From assembly GCF_003443615.1 (NCBI RefSeq), contig NZ_CP031967.1:372001-436000 (forward strand): DNA of 64,000 nucleotides, given 5' to 3'. The notes below the pieces were generated by a model. It saw only the letters and a program-made list of their open reading frames with translations, was not told the DNA's origin and ran no database searches. Within the stretch, counting starts at the first letter, position 1; the number at the start of each line of letters is the position of its first letter. This document shows, one piece after another, positions 36,224 through 45,688 of the stretch. Source of the stretch: Alteromonas sp. BL110. GTDB taxonomy: Bacteria; Pseudomonadota; Gammaproteobacteria; Enterobacterales; Alteromonadaceae. The translations under genes and the position numbers were made by a program.

Positions 36224-38977
36224 GTGCGCTCAACCCTAATTAATTCAATGCTGCTTCTTTTGTTGGCTTTGTCAGGAATTTACTTTAATCCTGCGAAGGC
36301 GATAGAAGTTTCTGATCTTCATTTCACAGAATTGAATAAGCAACACGGCCTATCAGACACCGCTGTTTTAGATATTGTGGAAGATGATATGGGCTTCATT
36401 TGGCTAGCAACGTCAAATGGCCTTAACCGCTATTCAGGTTATGATGTAAAGCAATACCACCCATCAGACGTTGATCCTAACTCTTTACCCTCCGGTTACA
36501 TTCAAACACTATTTGTCGACTCCGAAGGACAGCTGTGGGTTGGAACTCATTCAGGGCTGGCACTTTATCAGCCAGAATCGGATGACTTTAAAGTCTTTAA
36601 TAAAGACAACTCTGTGATAAAAACAGACTTAGTCACGGCAATTTCAGAAGCGAAAAATGGTGATATCCTTTTTGCTGACCGTAAATTTCTTTACCGCTTC
36701 TCCAGAGAAAAATCCCAAATAATTGTGTTAACGCAAGTCTTTAAAGAAGAAAGTTTTATAAAAGTGATTTTTGAAGAGGCTAACCGTATATGGGTAGGCT
36801 CTAACCAATTCGGCGCTGCCATAATAGACTCTGAAACGTTGGAAGTTCACAACGCAAGCAAAGTTAACCCCTGGGGTGTTTCTCTAGATATACGCGCGCT
36901 TCACGATATCACTGTAATTAACGGTAATTATTGGTTAGCAACAAATGAGGGCCTTATCGTTTTAGCCTCTAACGGCCGCATTTTAAAGCGCATTAAAAGC
37001 GATGACTTGGGAGTCACCGAAGAAGTTAATTCTTTTTCAATTTCTGTTGTTGGTAAAGATATTTGGGTGGGTACTTATATTGGACTGTTTTTATTGTCAG
37101 ATGCTGCTGAAAGCTCTATATCGGCTGATTATCGACCTGATTATTTGCATTTGAATTCAGATATCTATAGTTCTACTGGTATTCCATCGGCAATCGTATT
37201 TCGAGTAATTGAGGACCGTACGGGCGTGGTCTGGGCCGCAACCTTTCATCGCGGCGCTTTTAAGTACCACCCTGAATATGCCAGCGTGCACTTTCAACCT
37301 GTTTATAATTCCGAACGCCATAGCGACGATAATTACTCTACCATTTGGGCTTTTGCAGAAAACAGCGATAAAGCACTTTACCTAGTTTCACAGCAAAAAG
37401 GGCTAGGAAAAATATCTCGCGAAACGGGGAGTGTCTCGTTTTTCGACTTTTTTGAAGAGATGGACCCTGCCGTACACTACTGGGATATCGAAATTGATAG
37501 CCAGGATAATATTTGGATCGCGTCATCTGTCGGCTTGCTCGTATTTAAAGACACAGGGGATGGCCTTGAGTTAGTGCATGAGTATTTTAAAGGTTCATTC
37601 ATCGACCATATTTTTAAAAGCAACTCGGCAATTTGGCTTCAGGTATTAGATGGCCGCGTTTTATCTATAAATACTTACTCCAGTTCAGGGCAGGTACAAA
37701 ACAACGAAGTAATAACAGGGGTTATTACTGACCAAACCAAAAATATTTTAGCGATCTATGAAGACAACGATAATAACATTTGGTTTAGGGCCGGTGAAAA
37801 ATTAGTTATCTATTCAGTTAAAGAAGATAAAGTCATTCGAGTTCTGGACTCATCCAACGGCATAAACTCTCTGGTATATGGCGTGCATGAAACTCCTTCG
37901 GGCTTATGGTTAACCACACGCTCAGATGGTGTTATCCAGCTAGATAAAAAAAGTTTCGCCCTACTGAATAAGCAAGAGAGGGATAACCAAAGCGGCTTTA
38001 TCACTTCAACGACTGCGATAGAAAATAGCATCTGGTATTCAGATGCTAAAGGTGTTCATAAAGTTCACTTGCCCACATTAAGAGAGGCGGATAGTATTCC
38101 GAACGCTCAGTTAGAATTTAACTCACTTGGCGAAGGCGCTGTTATTGCCACTTCTGATAAAACGATTTATTTTGGTGGTAATAAAGGCTTTGTTAAAATT
38201 TCTAAGCAGGCAATTGGAGAGAATGACCATGTTAAGCGAACTTTTCCTCCACAATTGTATCAAATTAGTGTATTTGGCTCGTTGGCAAAAGCTAGGCAAC
38301 AACAGAATGAAAATGATAAAGCATCGAGCTACTTATCTTTAAAAGAAAATGTTACCTATGAAAAGCAACTAGCTCTAAAGCACGACGAAACCCGCTTTAG
38401 TATTTCGTTTGGGCTGGTTAATCCGGTTTATCCAGATCAGGTGACTTATAGATATAAGCTTAGCGGTTTTGAAAGTGAGTGGGTCTACGTCGACAAAGAA
38501 CGTACTGCTCAGTTTAACAATATTTCTTTCGGTAACTATACATTTTCAGTACAGGCGAAAGAGCCAGGTAAAGCGTGGTCTGAAAGTAGAAATTTAAAAA
38601 TAACCATAGAGCGCCCTCCTTGGCTTCACACCGTAGCCCTTGTTTTCTACGGTTTAGTTGCATTGGCTCTTTTTGCCTTCATTTTACGACAATACCAAAT
38701 AAGAAAAGCAAATCAGCTTGCCATAAAAGAGTCTGAAGAGCGTTTGAAGTTAACCCTGTGGAGTTCAGGCGATGAGCTGTGGGACTGGGATGTATATCGA
38801 GGTCAGGTATACCGTGCAAATACCTGGGGTACACTAGACTTCCCTCAAGACGATATTCGTACTACTGGCGCCTATGATGCCAATATTCACCCCAATGATA
38901 TTACTCGTGTTAAATCTGCGCTCAGAGCACATTTAGAAGGCGGTAGTGATTTTTATGAACTGGCCCTACCGTGCTAA
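36224..38977 (+). CDS. propeller-sensor PAS-GGDEF-EAL protein, N-terminal part before frameshift
   Basis: This frame (917 residues) has a signal peptide, about 14 repeats of the two-component-regulator propeller type (LNRYSGYDVKQY, GFIWLATSNGL, GQLWVGTHSGL), a Y_Y_Y domain (about 700-800: YRYKLSGFESEWVYVD), one membrane span (about 805-825) and the first half of a PAS domain. It ends abruptly inside the PAS at a taa at 38975. The reading continues in the +1 frame in the next entry, so this is one gene of about 1518 residues split by one extra base. The architecture is a periplasmic ligand sensor joined to cyclic-di-GMP output. Confidence 0.85.
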   Translation: MRSTLINSMLLLLLALSGIYFNPAKAIEVSDLHFTELNKQHGLSDTAVLDIVEDDMGFIWLATSNGLNRYSGYDVKQYHPSDVDPNSLPSGYIQTLFVDSEGQLWVGTHSGLALYQPESDDFKVFNKDNSVIKTDLVTAISEAKNGDILFADRKFLYRFSREKSQIIVLTQVFKEESFIKVIFEEANRIWVGSNQFGAAIIDSETLEVHNASKVNPWGVSLDIRALHDITVINGNYWLATNEGLIVLASNGRILKRIKSDDLGVTEEVNSFSISVVGKDIWVGTYIGLFLLSDAAESSISADYRPDYLHLNSDIYSSTGIPSAIVFRVIEDRTGVVWAATFHRGAFKYHPEYASVHFQPVYNSERHSDDNYSTIWAFAENSDKALYLVSQQKGLGKISRETGSVSFFDFFEEMDPAVHYWDIEIDSQDNIWIASSVGLLVFKDTGDGLELVHEYFKGSFIDHIFKSNSAIWLQVLDGRVLSINTYSSSGQVQNNEVITGVITDQTKNILAIYEDNDNNIWFRAGEKLVIYSVKEDKVIRVLDSSNGINSLVYGVHETPSGLWLTTRSDGVIQLDKKSFALLNKQERDNQSGFITSTTAIENSIWYSDAKGVHKVHLPTLREADSIPNAQLEFNSLGEGAVIATSDKTIYFGGNKGFVKISKQAIGENDHVKRTFPPQLYQISVFGSLAKARQQQNENDKASSYLSLKENVTYEKQLALKHDETRFSISFGLVNPVYPDQVTYRYKLSGFESEWVYVDKERTAQFNNISFGNYTFSVQAKEPGKAWSESRNLKITIERPPWLHTVALVFYGLVALALFAFILRQYQIRKANQLAIKESEERLKLTLWSSGDELWDWDVYRGQVYRANTWGTLDFPQDDIRTTGAYDANIHPNDITRVKSALRAHLEGGSDFYELALPC

Positions 38978-40781
38978 GACATTTAAAAACCAGTGGATTT
39001 GGATACTTGATCGCGGAAAAGTGGTAGAGCGCGACCACAACGAGCAGCCGGTGCGAATGACAGGCACGCTCAAAAATATTCACCACTTAAAAGAAGCTGA
39101 AGAGCAGCTTAACTTGTTTAAGCGCTCGATTGAGAACATCTCAGAAGGGGTATTTATTACTAATACCCAATTTAAATTTATTAGCGTTAATAATGCATAT
39201 TGCAGCTATACCGGTGAAACACGTGACCAAGCACTTGCCAGCTTTATGCATTTTCATTTATACCCAGACGCCTTTACCGAGGAAATCAAGAAAACCCTTA
39301 AGTCTAAGGGTAACTGGTCTGGTGAAGTAGAGAGCGTACGAGTAAACGGCGAGCGCTACGAAATGGAGCTAAATATTGATGCTGTACACGATGAAGACGG
39401 CAAAATAAGTCACTTTGTTGGAGTTTTCAGCGACATTACGTCTCGTAAGAGTACTGAAAAAGAGCTTTTGAAACTTGCCAATGTCGACCCGTTGACCGAA
39501 CTCCCTAACCGTTCGTTCTTCCAGGCGAGCCATCAGAACCTAGTGCGTAAATCTAGCGCTCACTCACTGCTTTGCTTGGATATGGATAACTTTAAAAAAA
39601 TTAACGATTCGTTAGGCCATCAAACCGGCGATATATTAATCAAACAAATAGCCAAGCGACTACAGCGTATTACCGGCAAAAATGCCACTTGTTATCGATT
39701 GGGTGGCGATGAGTTCAGTATTTTAATGGAAGATAACGCTGATATTCATACTGTGACCCATTATGCACAAAGCTTGTTAGATACCCTGTCGCGCCCCTTT
39801 ATTATCAATAAACAAGAGTTTGTGTTAGGCGCGAGTATTGGCATTGCCTTTTACCCTGACGATGGCGAGTCGCCACAGGAAATGCTGAAAAATGCTGATA
39901 CGGCCATGTATTTTGCCAAAAATAATGGCGGCAACAGCTATCAGTTCTTTAGCGGTGAAATGAATCAAAACGCGGTTAGGCAGCTGCAAATTGAAAATTT
40001 GATCCGTCAAGGCATTAAAGACGACCTGTTCACCGTGTATTACCAACCCAAAGTGGATATAGCCTCGGGGAAACTGGTTAGCATGGAAGCCCTAGTACGT
40101 TTTGAACACCCGCAAAAAGGCATAGTAAGCCCGGGGCAATTTATTCCGTTAGCAGAGCAGACCGGCCAAATCATTGAAATTGGCGAGCAGGTACTACGCA
40201 AAGCCTGCGCCGATACTAAACGCTGGGTAAAGCAAGGTTTGTTTAGCGGGCGCGTTGCCGTCAACATTTCGGCAAAACAGTTCGAACTGCCAGATTTAGA
40301 CGACAGAATAAATAGAATACTAAGCGATGTGGGATTATCGCCACTGCACCTTGAATGCGAAATTACCGAAGGTACGCTAATGGAAAGCCCTGAAAACGGC
40401 CTTCAGATGATGACGAGACTGCGCGAGCGCGGTATTCACCTGGCACTAGATGATTTTGGTACCGGCTACTCATCACTTGCGTATTTAAAGCGCTTCCCTT
40501 TAAATACCTTAAAAATCGACAAAGCCTTTATTGATGACATTGCAAAAAGCAATGTAGACCGCCATATGGCTGCGGCCATCATCAACATTGCCCACAACCT
40601 AGGCCTTAAAGTTGTCGCCGAAGGTGTCGAAGAAGAGTCTCAACTAGACATATTGCGTCGTTACGATTGCGAAATGTTGCAGGGCTTCCTATACAGCCGA
40701 CCATTAAATGCAGAACGTTTTGAAAAGCTACTTACAGAAAATCAAAAGCTGCACACGCTTTTAGGCAATAGCCAGTTTTAA
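38946..40781 (+). CDS. PAS-GGDEF-EAL C-terminal part after frameshift
   Basis: In this frame the PAS domain resumes with YRAKTFKNQW, followed by a second PAS (about 80-180), GGDEF (about 185-340, motif RLGGDEFSI intact) and EAL (about 345-600, with SMEALVRFEHP, DDFGTGYSSLAYLKRF and VAEGVEE). Both catalytic motifs are complete, so synthase and phosphodiesterase activity are possible. No ribosome-binding site fits the start of this frame. It is the remainder of the gene starting at 36224. Confidence 0.85.
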   Translation: MIFMNWPYRAKTFKNQWIWILDRGKVVERDHNEQPVRMTGTLKNIHHLKEAEEQLNLFKRSIENISEGVFITNTQFKFISVNNAYCSYTGETRDQALASFMHFHLYPDAFTEEIKKTLKSKGNWSGEVESVRVNGERYEMELNIDAVHDEDGKISHFVGVFSDITSRKSTEKELLKLANVDPLTELPNRSFFQASHQNLVRKSSAHSLLCLDMDNFKKINDSLGHQTGDILIKQIAKRLQRITGKNATCYRLGGDEFSILMEDNADIHTVTHYAQSLLDTLSRPFIINKQEFVLGASIGIAFYPDDGESPQEMLKNADTAMYFAKNNGGNSYQFFSGEMNQNAVRQLQIENLIRQGIKDDLFTVYYQPKVDIASGKLVSMEALVRFEHPQKGIVSPGQFIPLAEQTGQIIEIGEQVLRKACADTKRWVKQGLFSGRVAVNISAKQFELPDLDDRINRILSDVGLSPLHLECEITEGTLMESPENGLQMMTRLRERGIHLALDDFGTGYSSLAYLKRFPLNTLKIDKAFIDDIAKSNVDRHMAAAIINIAHNLGLKVVAEGVEEESQLDILRRYDCEMLQGFLYSRPLNAERFEKLLTENQKLHTLLGNSQF

Positions 40782-40784
40782 AAC

Positions 40785-40803
40785 GCCTTCTCTTAATGAA
40801 GGC
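40785..40803 (+). terminator. terminator of the sensor gene
   Basis: GCCTTC (40785-40790) and GAAGGC (40798-40803) make a 6-bp stem with a 7-base loop and a T-rich tail interrupted by A and G. The tail makes it a modest terminator. Confidence 0.5.
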
Positions 40804-41077
40804 ATTAATTGTCTTTTAGCTTCCTCCTAAACGGCAAACTAGGGCAAAATTTCGCCCCATAAACCTTCGTATATTAGACTTTAGTGTCATTATAATGGCG
40901 CTAGCGCTTTCTCTACTTTAACCACAACACACAAAAAAGATTAACCCATTGATTTTTAATAACAATATGCAAACCTAACCGAGTTGGCACGTATCTAGCT
41001 ACTACTAGAGAGCCGGTAACAAATATAAAAAATCGGCTTTGTTTGTTCGTTCAAAATAATAATCAGAGGAAATCAAC

Positions 41078-41242
41078 ATGTTAAAAGAGTACGCAGTTGC
41101 ACTAGTACTTTCTACCGCTACCCCAGTTGCTGCCGACAAGCAAGAAGGCGCTAAACAGGCTCCTGATTCGCAAAAAGAAACCACTACTCAGCTAGAGTAC
41201 GTAAAACCTAGAACAGGTGGCGGCTATGGCGTAGGCTTATAA
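41078..41242 (+). CDS. 54-residue exported small peptide, unknown
   Basis: A short frame begins with ATG behind GAGGA (41066-41070). It encodes MLKEYAVALVLSTATPVAAD at its start, a signal peptide likely cut at VAA-DK, then a Lys/Gln/Thr-rich middle and a Gly-rich end, YVKPRTGGGYGVGL. The mature peptide is about 35 residues. A perfect terminator follows 22 bases after the stop, so this is a complete transcription unit. No family is recognised. It could be a secreted peptide or periplasmic factor. Confidence 0.65.
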   Translation: MLKEYAVALVLSTATPVAADKQEGAKQAPDSQKETTTQLEYVKPRTGGGYGVGL

Positions 41243-41263
41243 TTTGAAGTTGAAACGATTTTC

Positions 41264-41293
41264 AAAAAAAGAGAGTGCTTACTCTCTTTTTTT
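41264..41293 (+). terminator. terminator of the small-peptide gene
   Basis: AAAAAAAGAGAGT and ACTCTCTTTTTTT form a perfect 13-bp stem with a GCTT loop. It also reads in reverse and can end the minus-strand membrane-protein gene. Confidence 0.9.
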
Positions 41294-41339
41294 ATATCTG
41301 AAGATAATAGAATAAGTTAATTAAGCGTAATTGCTATGT

Positions 41340-41537
41340 TTACGCAGCTATATAAAGATTATTAAACCCTACTGCATTACGCCAATGTATGTGGCGAGAG
41401 ATAGAGAACATAGGTAATAAGATTGGACCTAATACGAAACCCGCTATTGCCCATTTCTTTGCGTTCATCCCCCATTTAAACGCTTCTATATAAAAATACA
41501 GAGAAAAGATAACGCTTAATACTACGAGTGAAATCAC
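41340..41537 (-). CDS. small membrane protein, unknown
   Basis: The 65-residue frame begins with GTG behind GGAGGT. It has two hydrophobic stretches (about 1-18 and 28-46) around a short basic loop, so it is probably a two-span protein. It is convergent with the 54-residue peptide gene. No family is recognised. Confidence 0.6.
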   Translation of the reverse strand: MISLVVLSVIFSLYFYIEAFKWGMNAKKWAIAGFVLGPILLPMFSISRHIHWRNAVGFNNLYIAA

Positions 41538-41584
41538 ACTACCTCCAGCTGTTTAACCTAGTTATGCGAAGTTGCTGGTTTCCA

Positions 41585-41616
41585 TCGATTATTGAAGTTA
41601 ACCCATTGATAATCGA
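41585..41616. repeat. 8-bp inverted repeat
   Basis: TCGATTAT (41585-41592) and ATAATCGA (41609-41616) flank a 16-base spacer. It overlaps the right copy of a 13-base direct repeat. Role unknown. Confidence 0.5.
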
Positions 41617-41703
41617 CGCCAACAAATTGACACGTTTATTTTTTAACCACGCGAATTCTACCCAAAATAGAACAATAAACCAGCAAAAATAGATATTAGA
41701 CAT

Positions 41704-41730
41704 AAAAAAACCGGGCAAAGCCCGGCTTTT
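41704..41730 (-). terminator. fadIJ terminator
   Basis: CCGGGC (41711-41716) and GCCCGG (41720-41725) pair around AAA, with a run of seven T on the minus strand after the stem. It follows fadJ directly. Confidence 0.9.
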
Positions 41731-41744
41731 AACATTTTATAAAC

Positions 41745-43904
41745 TTAACTATAAAATTTCTGATCATTTTCTGCCATTTTCACTAACACGTCAGCAGGTG
41801 CGAACTTACCGCCTACAGCAGTAGCATAGTGGTTTAAACGAGCAACAACATGTTTAATTCCCAGTGTATCCATATAACGGAAAGGACCGCCTAAGAATGG
41901 AGGGAAGCCAATGCCGAAGATAGCACCAATGTCGCCGTCGCGGGCATTGCGAATGACGCCTTCGTCTAAACAGCGAGCGGCTTCATTTAGCATCATTAAT
42001 ACACAGCGCTCTGCTACTTCTTTTTCGCTTAGTTTGGCAGATGGCGATAACCCAAGTAATTCGTAGATTGATTCGTCCACTTCTTTACCCGGCTTCTTAC
42101 CCTCGTAAGAATAAAACCCTTTTTGGTTCTTCTTACCTTTTCTGCCATCTGCCAGTACTTTATCAAACGCACTCGGCGCAGTGAAACGCTCGCCAAACGC
42201 CTCTACAAGGAATGGAATAATTTTAGTACCAACATCAATGCCCACTTCGTCAAGCAGTTTCACAGGGCCTACCGGGAAGCCAAACTTAACTAAAGACTTA
42301 TCGATATGCTCAATAGGCTCACCGTCAAGAATAAGGTTTGCCGCTTCATTCATATAAGGCGCCAAAATGCGGTTTACATAGAAGCCCGCACCGTCTTTAA
42401 CAACAACTGGTGTTTTGCCTTGCTTCTTTGCAAACTCTACCGTAGATGAAATGACTTGGTCCGACGTTTTGTCGTGAGCGATAACTTCAGCCAACGGCAT
42501 TTTGTCTACTGGCGAAAAGTAATGGAGGCCAATCACGTTTTCAGGGCGTGCCGCTTTCGCTGCAATTTGTGTAATTGGAATAGACGAAGTGTTAGATGCG
42601 AAGATTGTACTTTCTTTGCAGTTCTCTTCAATATCCGCCACCATCTTCTGTTTAAGATCTAGGTCTTCAAATACCGCTTCAACCACGATATCCGCGTCTT
42701 GGTAGCCGCTATAATCCAGCGTACCGGTAAGAAGCGCTAACTGCTTCTGCATTTCGCTGTTACGCATGAAACGCTTCTTCACCTTTTTATTTAAGATGTC
42801 GTAGCTGTACTTCATTGCGTTTGCGATACCATCAGCACGTACGTCTTTAATACGCACAGGCACACCGGCTTTAGTTGAAGTTACATATGCGATACCACCG
42901 CCCATCAAACCGCCGCCAAGCACACCTACTTTCTTCATCTTTTCAGGTTTAACACCTTCAACACCGTTTTCTTTTTTCATTTCAGTTGTAGCAAAGAAAA
43001 TCTGACGAAGTTGGAAAGATTCCGGCGTCATCACTAGCTTACCAAAGGCTTCCGCTTCGGCTCTAAGCCCCGCTTTCATGCCTTCGTTCATGCCTGTTTC
43101 AATAACGTCAATAATGTAAGCCGGTGCAGGATAGTTACCTTTGGTTTTTGCAAACGTTGCTTCACGGGCTTTTTTGAACATCATGTTACGGCCTGGACCC
43201 GTTTTTTCTAACATTTTGTCCATAGCGCTTTTTTGCGGAGCTTCACGTTCTGGCTTGCGTTTAAGAGCAAACTGCTCTGCCACTTTCAAAAGTACGCTAT
43301 GCGGAACAACTTCATCAACAATGCCGTATTTCTTGGCTTGCTTGGCCCGTGCAGGCGAGCCAGTTAGCATCATTTTCATTGCTTGCTGAATGCCTATTAG
43401 GCGAGGAAGACGCTGAGTACCACCACTGCCTGGCAATAGTCCAAGCTGCACTTCAGGTAGACCTACCTGAGTACTAGATGAATCGGTACATACGCGATAG
43501 TGACACGCAAGCGCAAGCTCTAAACCACCACCTAACGCAGGGCCGTGAATCGCTGCGACGAAGGTAGCCTTCATGTTTTCAATTCTATCGAAAATAGCTT
43601 GACCGCCTGCAGCGATAGTCGTGGCGTCTTCAGCAGTTTTACACGCGGCTAGCATAGTAATATCAGCGCCCGCGACGAATGAGTTTGGTTTGCCGCTCGT
43701 CAATACAACACCTTTAATGCTGCTATCACGCTCGATATCGTCAAGCATGGCTGATATTTCATCGCCAAATTCAGCTTTAAGCGTATTCATACTCTCGCCA
43801 GGTACGTCCATGCTAAGAATAGCAACGCCATTATCTTGCTTAGTTAGCGTAAATGCGCCTGATGTTGGCTGAACTTCATTTGTCATTTCTTGTTCCTGAC
43901 TCAT
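41745..43904 (-). CDS. fadJ: fatty-acid oxidation complex alpha subunit
   Basis: The multifunctional enzyme carries out enoyl-CoA hydratase and L-3-hydroxyacyl-CoA dehydrogenase steps of beta-oxidation. The hydratase half has AAIHGPALGGGLELALAC and LLPGSGGTQRLPRL with its catalytic Glu residues. The dehydrogenase half has a Rossmann start VGVLGGGLMGGGIAY and the GLHYFSPVDKMPL motif. From the ATG at 43904 it is 719 residues; the frame starts upstream at 43922, overlapping fadI. It is coupled to fadI with a 1-base gap. Its size and pairing with a FadI-type thiolase suggest the FadJ branch. Confidence 0.93.
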   Translation of the reverse strand: MSQEQEMTNEVQPTSGAFTLTKQDNGVAILSMDVPGESMNTLKAEFGDEISAMLDDIERDSSIKGVVLTSGKPNSFVAGADITMLAACKTAEDATTIAAGGQAIFDRIENMKATFVAAIHGPALGGGLELALACHYRVCTDSSSTQVGLPEVQLGLLPGSGGTQRLPRLIGIQQAMKMMLTGSPARAKQAKKYGIVDEVVPHSVLLKVAEQFALKRKPEREAPQKSAMDKMLEKTGPGRNMMFKKAREATFAKTKGNYPAPAYIIDVIETGMNEGMKAGLRAEAEAFGKLVMTPESFQLRQIFFATTEMKKENGVEGVKPEKMKKVGVLGGGLMGGGIAYVTSTKAGVPVRIKDVRADGIANAMKYSYDILNKKVKKRFMRNSEMQKQLALLTGTLDYSGYQDADIVVEAVFEDLDLKQKMVADIEENCKESTIFASNTSSIPITQIAAKAARPENVIGLHYFSPVDKMPLAEVIAHDKTSDQVISSTVEFAKKQGKTPVVVKDGAGFYVNRILAPYMNEAANLILDGEPIEHIDKSLVKFGFPVGPVKLLDEVGIDVGTKIIPFLVEAFGERFTAPSAFDKVLADGRKGKKNQKGFYSYEGKKPGKEVDESIYELLGLSPSAKLSEKEVAERCVLMMLNEAARCLDEGVIRNARDGDIGAIFGIGFPPFLGGPFRYMDTLGIKHVVARLNHYATAVGGKFAPADVLVKMAENDQKFYS

Positions 43905-43905
43905 A

Positions 43906-45216
43906 TTATTCTGTCTCCACAATCATTGCCGCACCTAGACCACCTGCAGCACATGCCGTCACTAAACCTGTACCACCGCCACGGCGATTCAGCTCGTTAA
44001 GCATTTGCGTGATCATACGTGTACCAGTTGCAGCAAACGGGTGACCATAGGCAATTGAACTTCCCATTACGTTAAACTTGTCCATGTCAATTTCGCCGGT
44101 CGCTTTATCGCGCCCTAGTTTCTCTTTTGCGAACTTGTCGCTGGCAAACATCTTAACGTTAGCAAGCGTCTGCGCAGCAAAAGCTTCATGCATTTCAATT
44201 AGTGTTAAGTCATTTAGCGTCATGCCCGCACGGTCTAACGCAATAGGTGTCGCGTACGACGGCCCCATTAGCATGTCTTCCCACACGTCGATTGCCGAGA
44301 ACGCGTAGCTTTTTATGTAGCCTAACGGTGTGTAGCCTAATTCTTTGGCTCGGCTTTCTGTCATCATGATCACTGCAGAGGCACCATCTGTCAGTGGGGT
44401 TGCGTTCGCAGCTGTTACAGAGCCGTATTTCTTATCAAATACTGGGCGAAGCTTCGCGTAGCCTTCAAGCTTTGAATCGAAACGTACATTGTTATCGCGC
44501 TCGAGCGCGCCTTTGTACGGTTCCGCATAAGCAGTCATGACTTCGCTAGACAGTTTACCTGCTTCCCAGCTTTCAGCGGCTAGGCTGTGCGAGCGATGTG
44601 CTAGTTTATCTTGCTCTTCGCGAGAAATCTGATGTGTTTTTGCCATCTGCTCGGCAGTTTGCCCCATCGACAAACCGGTAGAATACTCAGCAACCGCAGG
44701 TGGAACAGGCGCTAGGTCTTTTAAGCTTAAGCGCTTGAAGATGTTAAGCTTCTGACCAAGGGTTTTGGTTTTCTGCAAATCTACCAAAGCACGTGCAAGG
44801 TTCTTAGACACGCCGATAGGTGATACTGATGTTGAATCTGCACCACCTGCGATGCCCACCTGAACCGTACCGGCCATCATGCTTTCAGCGATGTTGACCG
44901 TAGACTGAAAACTCGTCGCACAAGCGCGAGATACGCTATAAGCGTCAGTGTGAACATTCATGCCTGTACCAAGCACGATTTCACGCGCAATATTTGGCGC
45001 CTCAGGCATTTGCACCACCTGACCGTAAACAACTTGGTCAACCCATTCTTTCTGAACACCATGGCGAACGAGAAGTTCGTTTACGACCATTTTACCTAAA
45101 TCAACAGCCGGTACGCCGTGAAAATATGTAGCCATTTTCGCAAACGGAGTACGCAACCCCGCGACAATGGCGATGCGATCACCCTCTCGGGTAGTAACTG
45201 ATTGTTTTGTTGCCAT
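43906..45216 (-). CDS. fadI: acetyl-CoA acyltransferase (3-ketoacyl-CoA thiolase)
   Basis: FadI cleaves 3-ketoacyl-CoA, the last step of each beta-oxidation cycle. The 436-residue thiolase has nucleophile Cys in [11 protein letters not shown], the [10 protein letters not shown] region, [26 protein letters not shown] and the second catalytic Cys in [12 protein letters not shown]. Length matches E. coli FadI (436). It is first in the fadI-fadJ operon and has a FadR-like operator 48 bp upstream. Confidence 0.95.
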   Translation of the reverse strand: MATKQSVTTREGDRIAIVAGLRTPFAKMATYFHGVPAVDLGKMVVNELLVRHGVQKEWVDQVVYGQVVQMPEAPNIAREIVLGTGMNVHTDAYSVSRACATSFQSTVNIAESMMAGTVQVGIAGGADSTSVSPIGVSKNLARALVDLQKTKTLGQKLNIFKRLSLKDLAPVPPAVAEYSTGLSMGQTAEQMAKTHQISREEQDKLAHRSHSLAAESWEAGKLSSEVMTAYAEPYKGALERDNNVRFDSKLEGYAKLRPVFDKKYGSVTAANATPLTDGASAVIMMTESRAKELGYTPLGYIKSYAFSAIDVWEDMLMGPSYATPIALDRAGMTLNDLTLIEMHEAFAAQTLANVKMFASDKFAKEKLGRDKATGEIDMDKFNVMGSSIAYGHPFAATGTRMITQMLNELNRRGGGTGLVTACAAGGLGAAMIVETE

Positions 45217-45263
45217 AATGCACCTAAATTGATGACCGACTTTAAAAATAGCTCGTTGCTACA

Positions 45264-45280
45264 AAGTGGTCTGACCTGTA
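45264..45280. promoter_or_regulatory. FadR-like operator upstream of fadI
   Basis: AAGTGGTCTGACCTGTA resembles E. coli FadR sites, sharing the TGGTC-N-GACC core (45267-45276) with dyad symmetry. It lies 48 bp before the fadI ATG, a natural place for repression lifted by long-chain acyl-CoA. The regulator is not in the window. Confidence 0.6.
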
Positions 45281-45533
45281 ATAAACCTGATTTTTACAAA
45301 CAATGAACAAAATAGCAAATAATGCAGAGCTAAGGGCAATATAAATGAAACTAAAGTTTACCTGAGCAGTTCAAACCATCGGCAAAACGTCCAATTACCT
45401 CCTATAAATATGCTCTGGTGGCCCAAGTAACTTGTTAATGCCCTACCACATATCGCATTTTTATTACTATTTAACGACTTGAAGAAATGTAGAATGAACC
45501 TTATATGGAAATTAAAGTCTGTTTTGTGTCATT

Positions 45534-45581
45534 GTGACTAAGGTAAAGAGTGACTACGGTAAAGTGTGACTAACGTAATGT
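45534..45581. repeat. three tandem 16-bp imperfect repeats
   Basis: GTGACTAAGGTAAAGA, GTGACTACGGTAAAGT and GTGACTAACGTAATGT lie head to tail at 45534, 45550 and 45566. The shared core is GTGACTA-N2-GTAA. Sixteen bases is about one and a half helical turns. They are about 108 bp before moxR, so may be regulator sites. Confidence 0.7.
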
Positions 45582-45688
45582 TAGTTAATTCACTTTTTAC
45601 TAAGGCGATCACTTTTTAATTGATTAATTAACACTATTGGTCAACTGACACTTCCTGATAACGAGAACTCAAACGGAAATTTTGCATT

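Larger units (their letters stand above)
45217..45688. other. fadI-moxR divergent intergenic region
   Basis: This 472-bp region holds the FadR-like site near fadI, three tandem 16-base repeats near the middle and an AT-rich stretch with TTAATTGATTAATTAA before moxR. No gene is supported. Confidence 0.6.

Noticed and set aside
38946..38966. Independent start for the PAS-GGDEF-EAL frame at 38946
   Set aside because: No Shine-Dalgarno fits and the start would lie mid-PAS; a frameshift in one long gene explains both frames better.
45534..45581. Tandem repeats considered as a CRISPR array
   Set aside because: The 16-bp units are directly adjacent with no spacers and no cas genes are present in the window.
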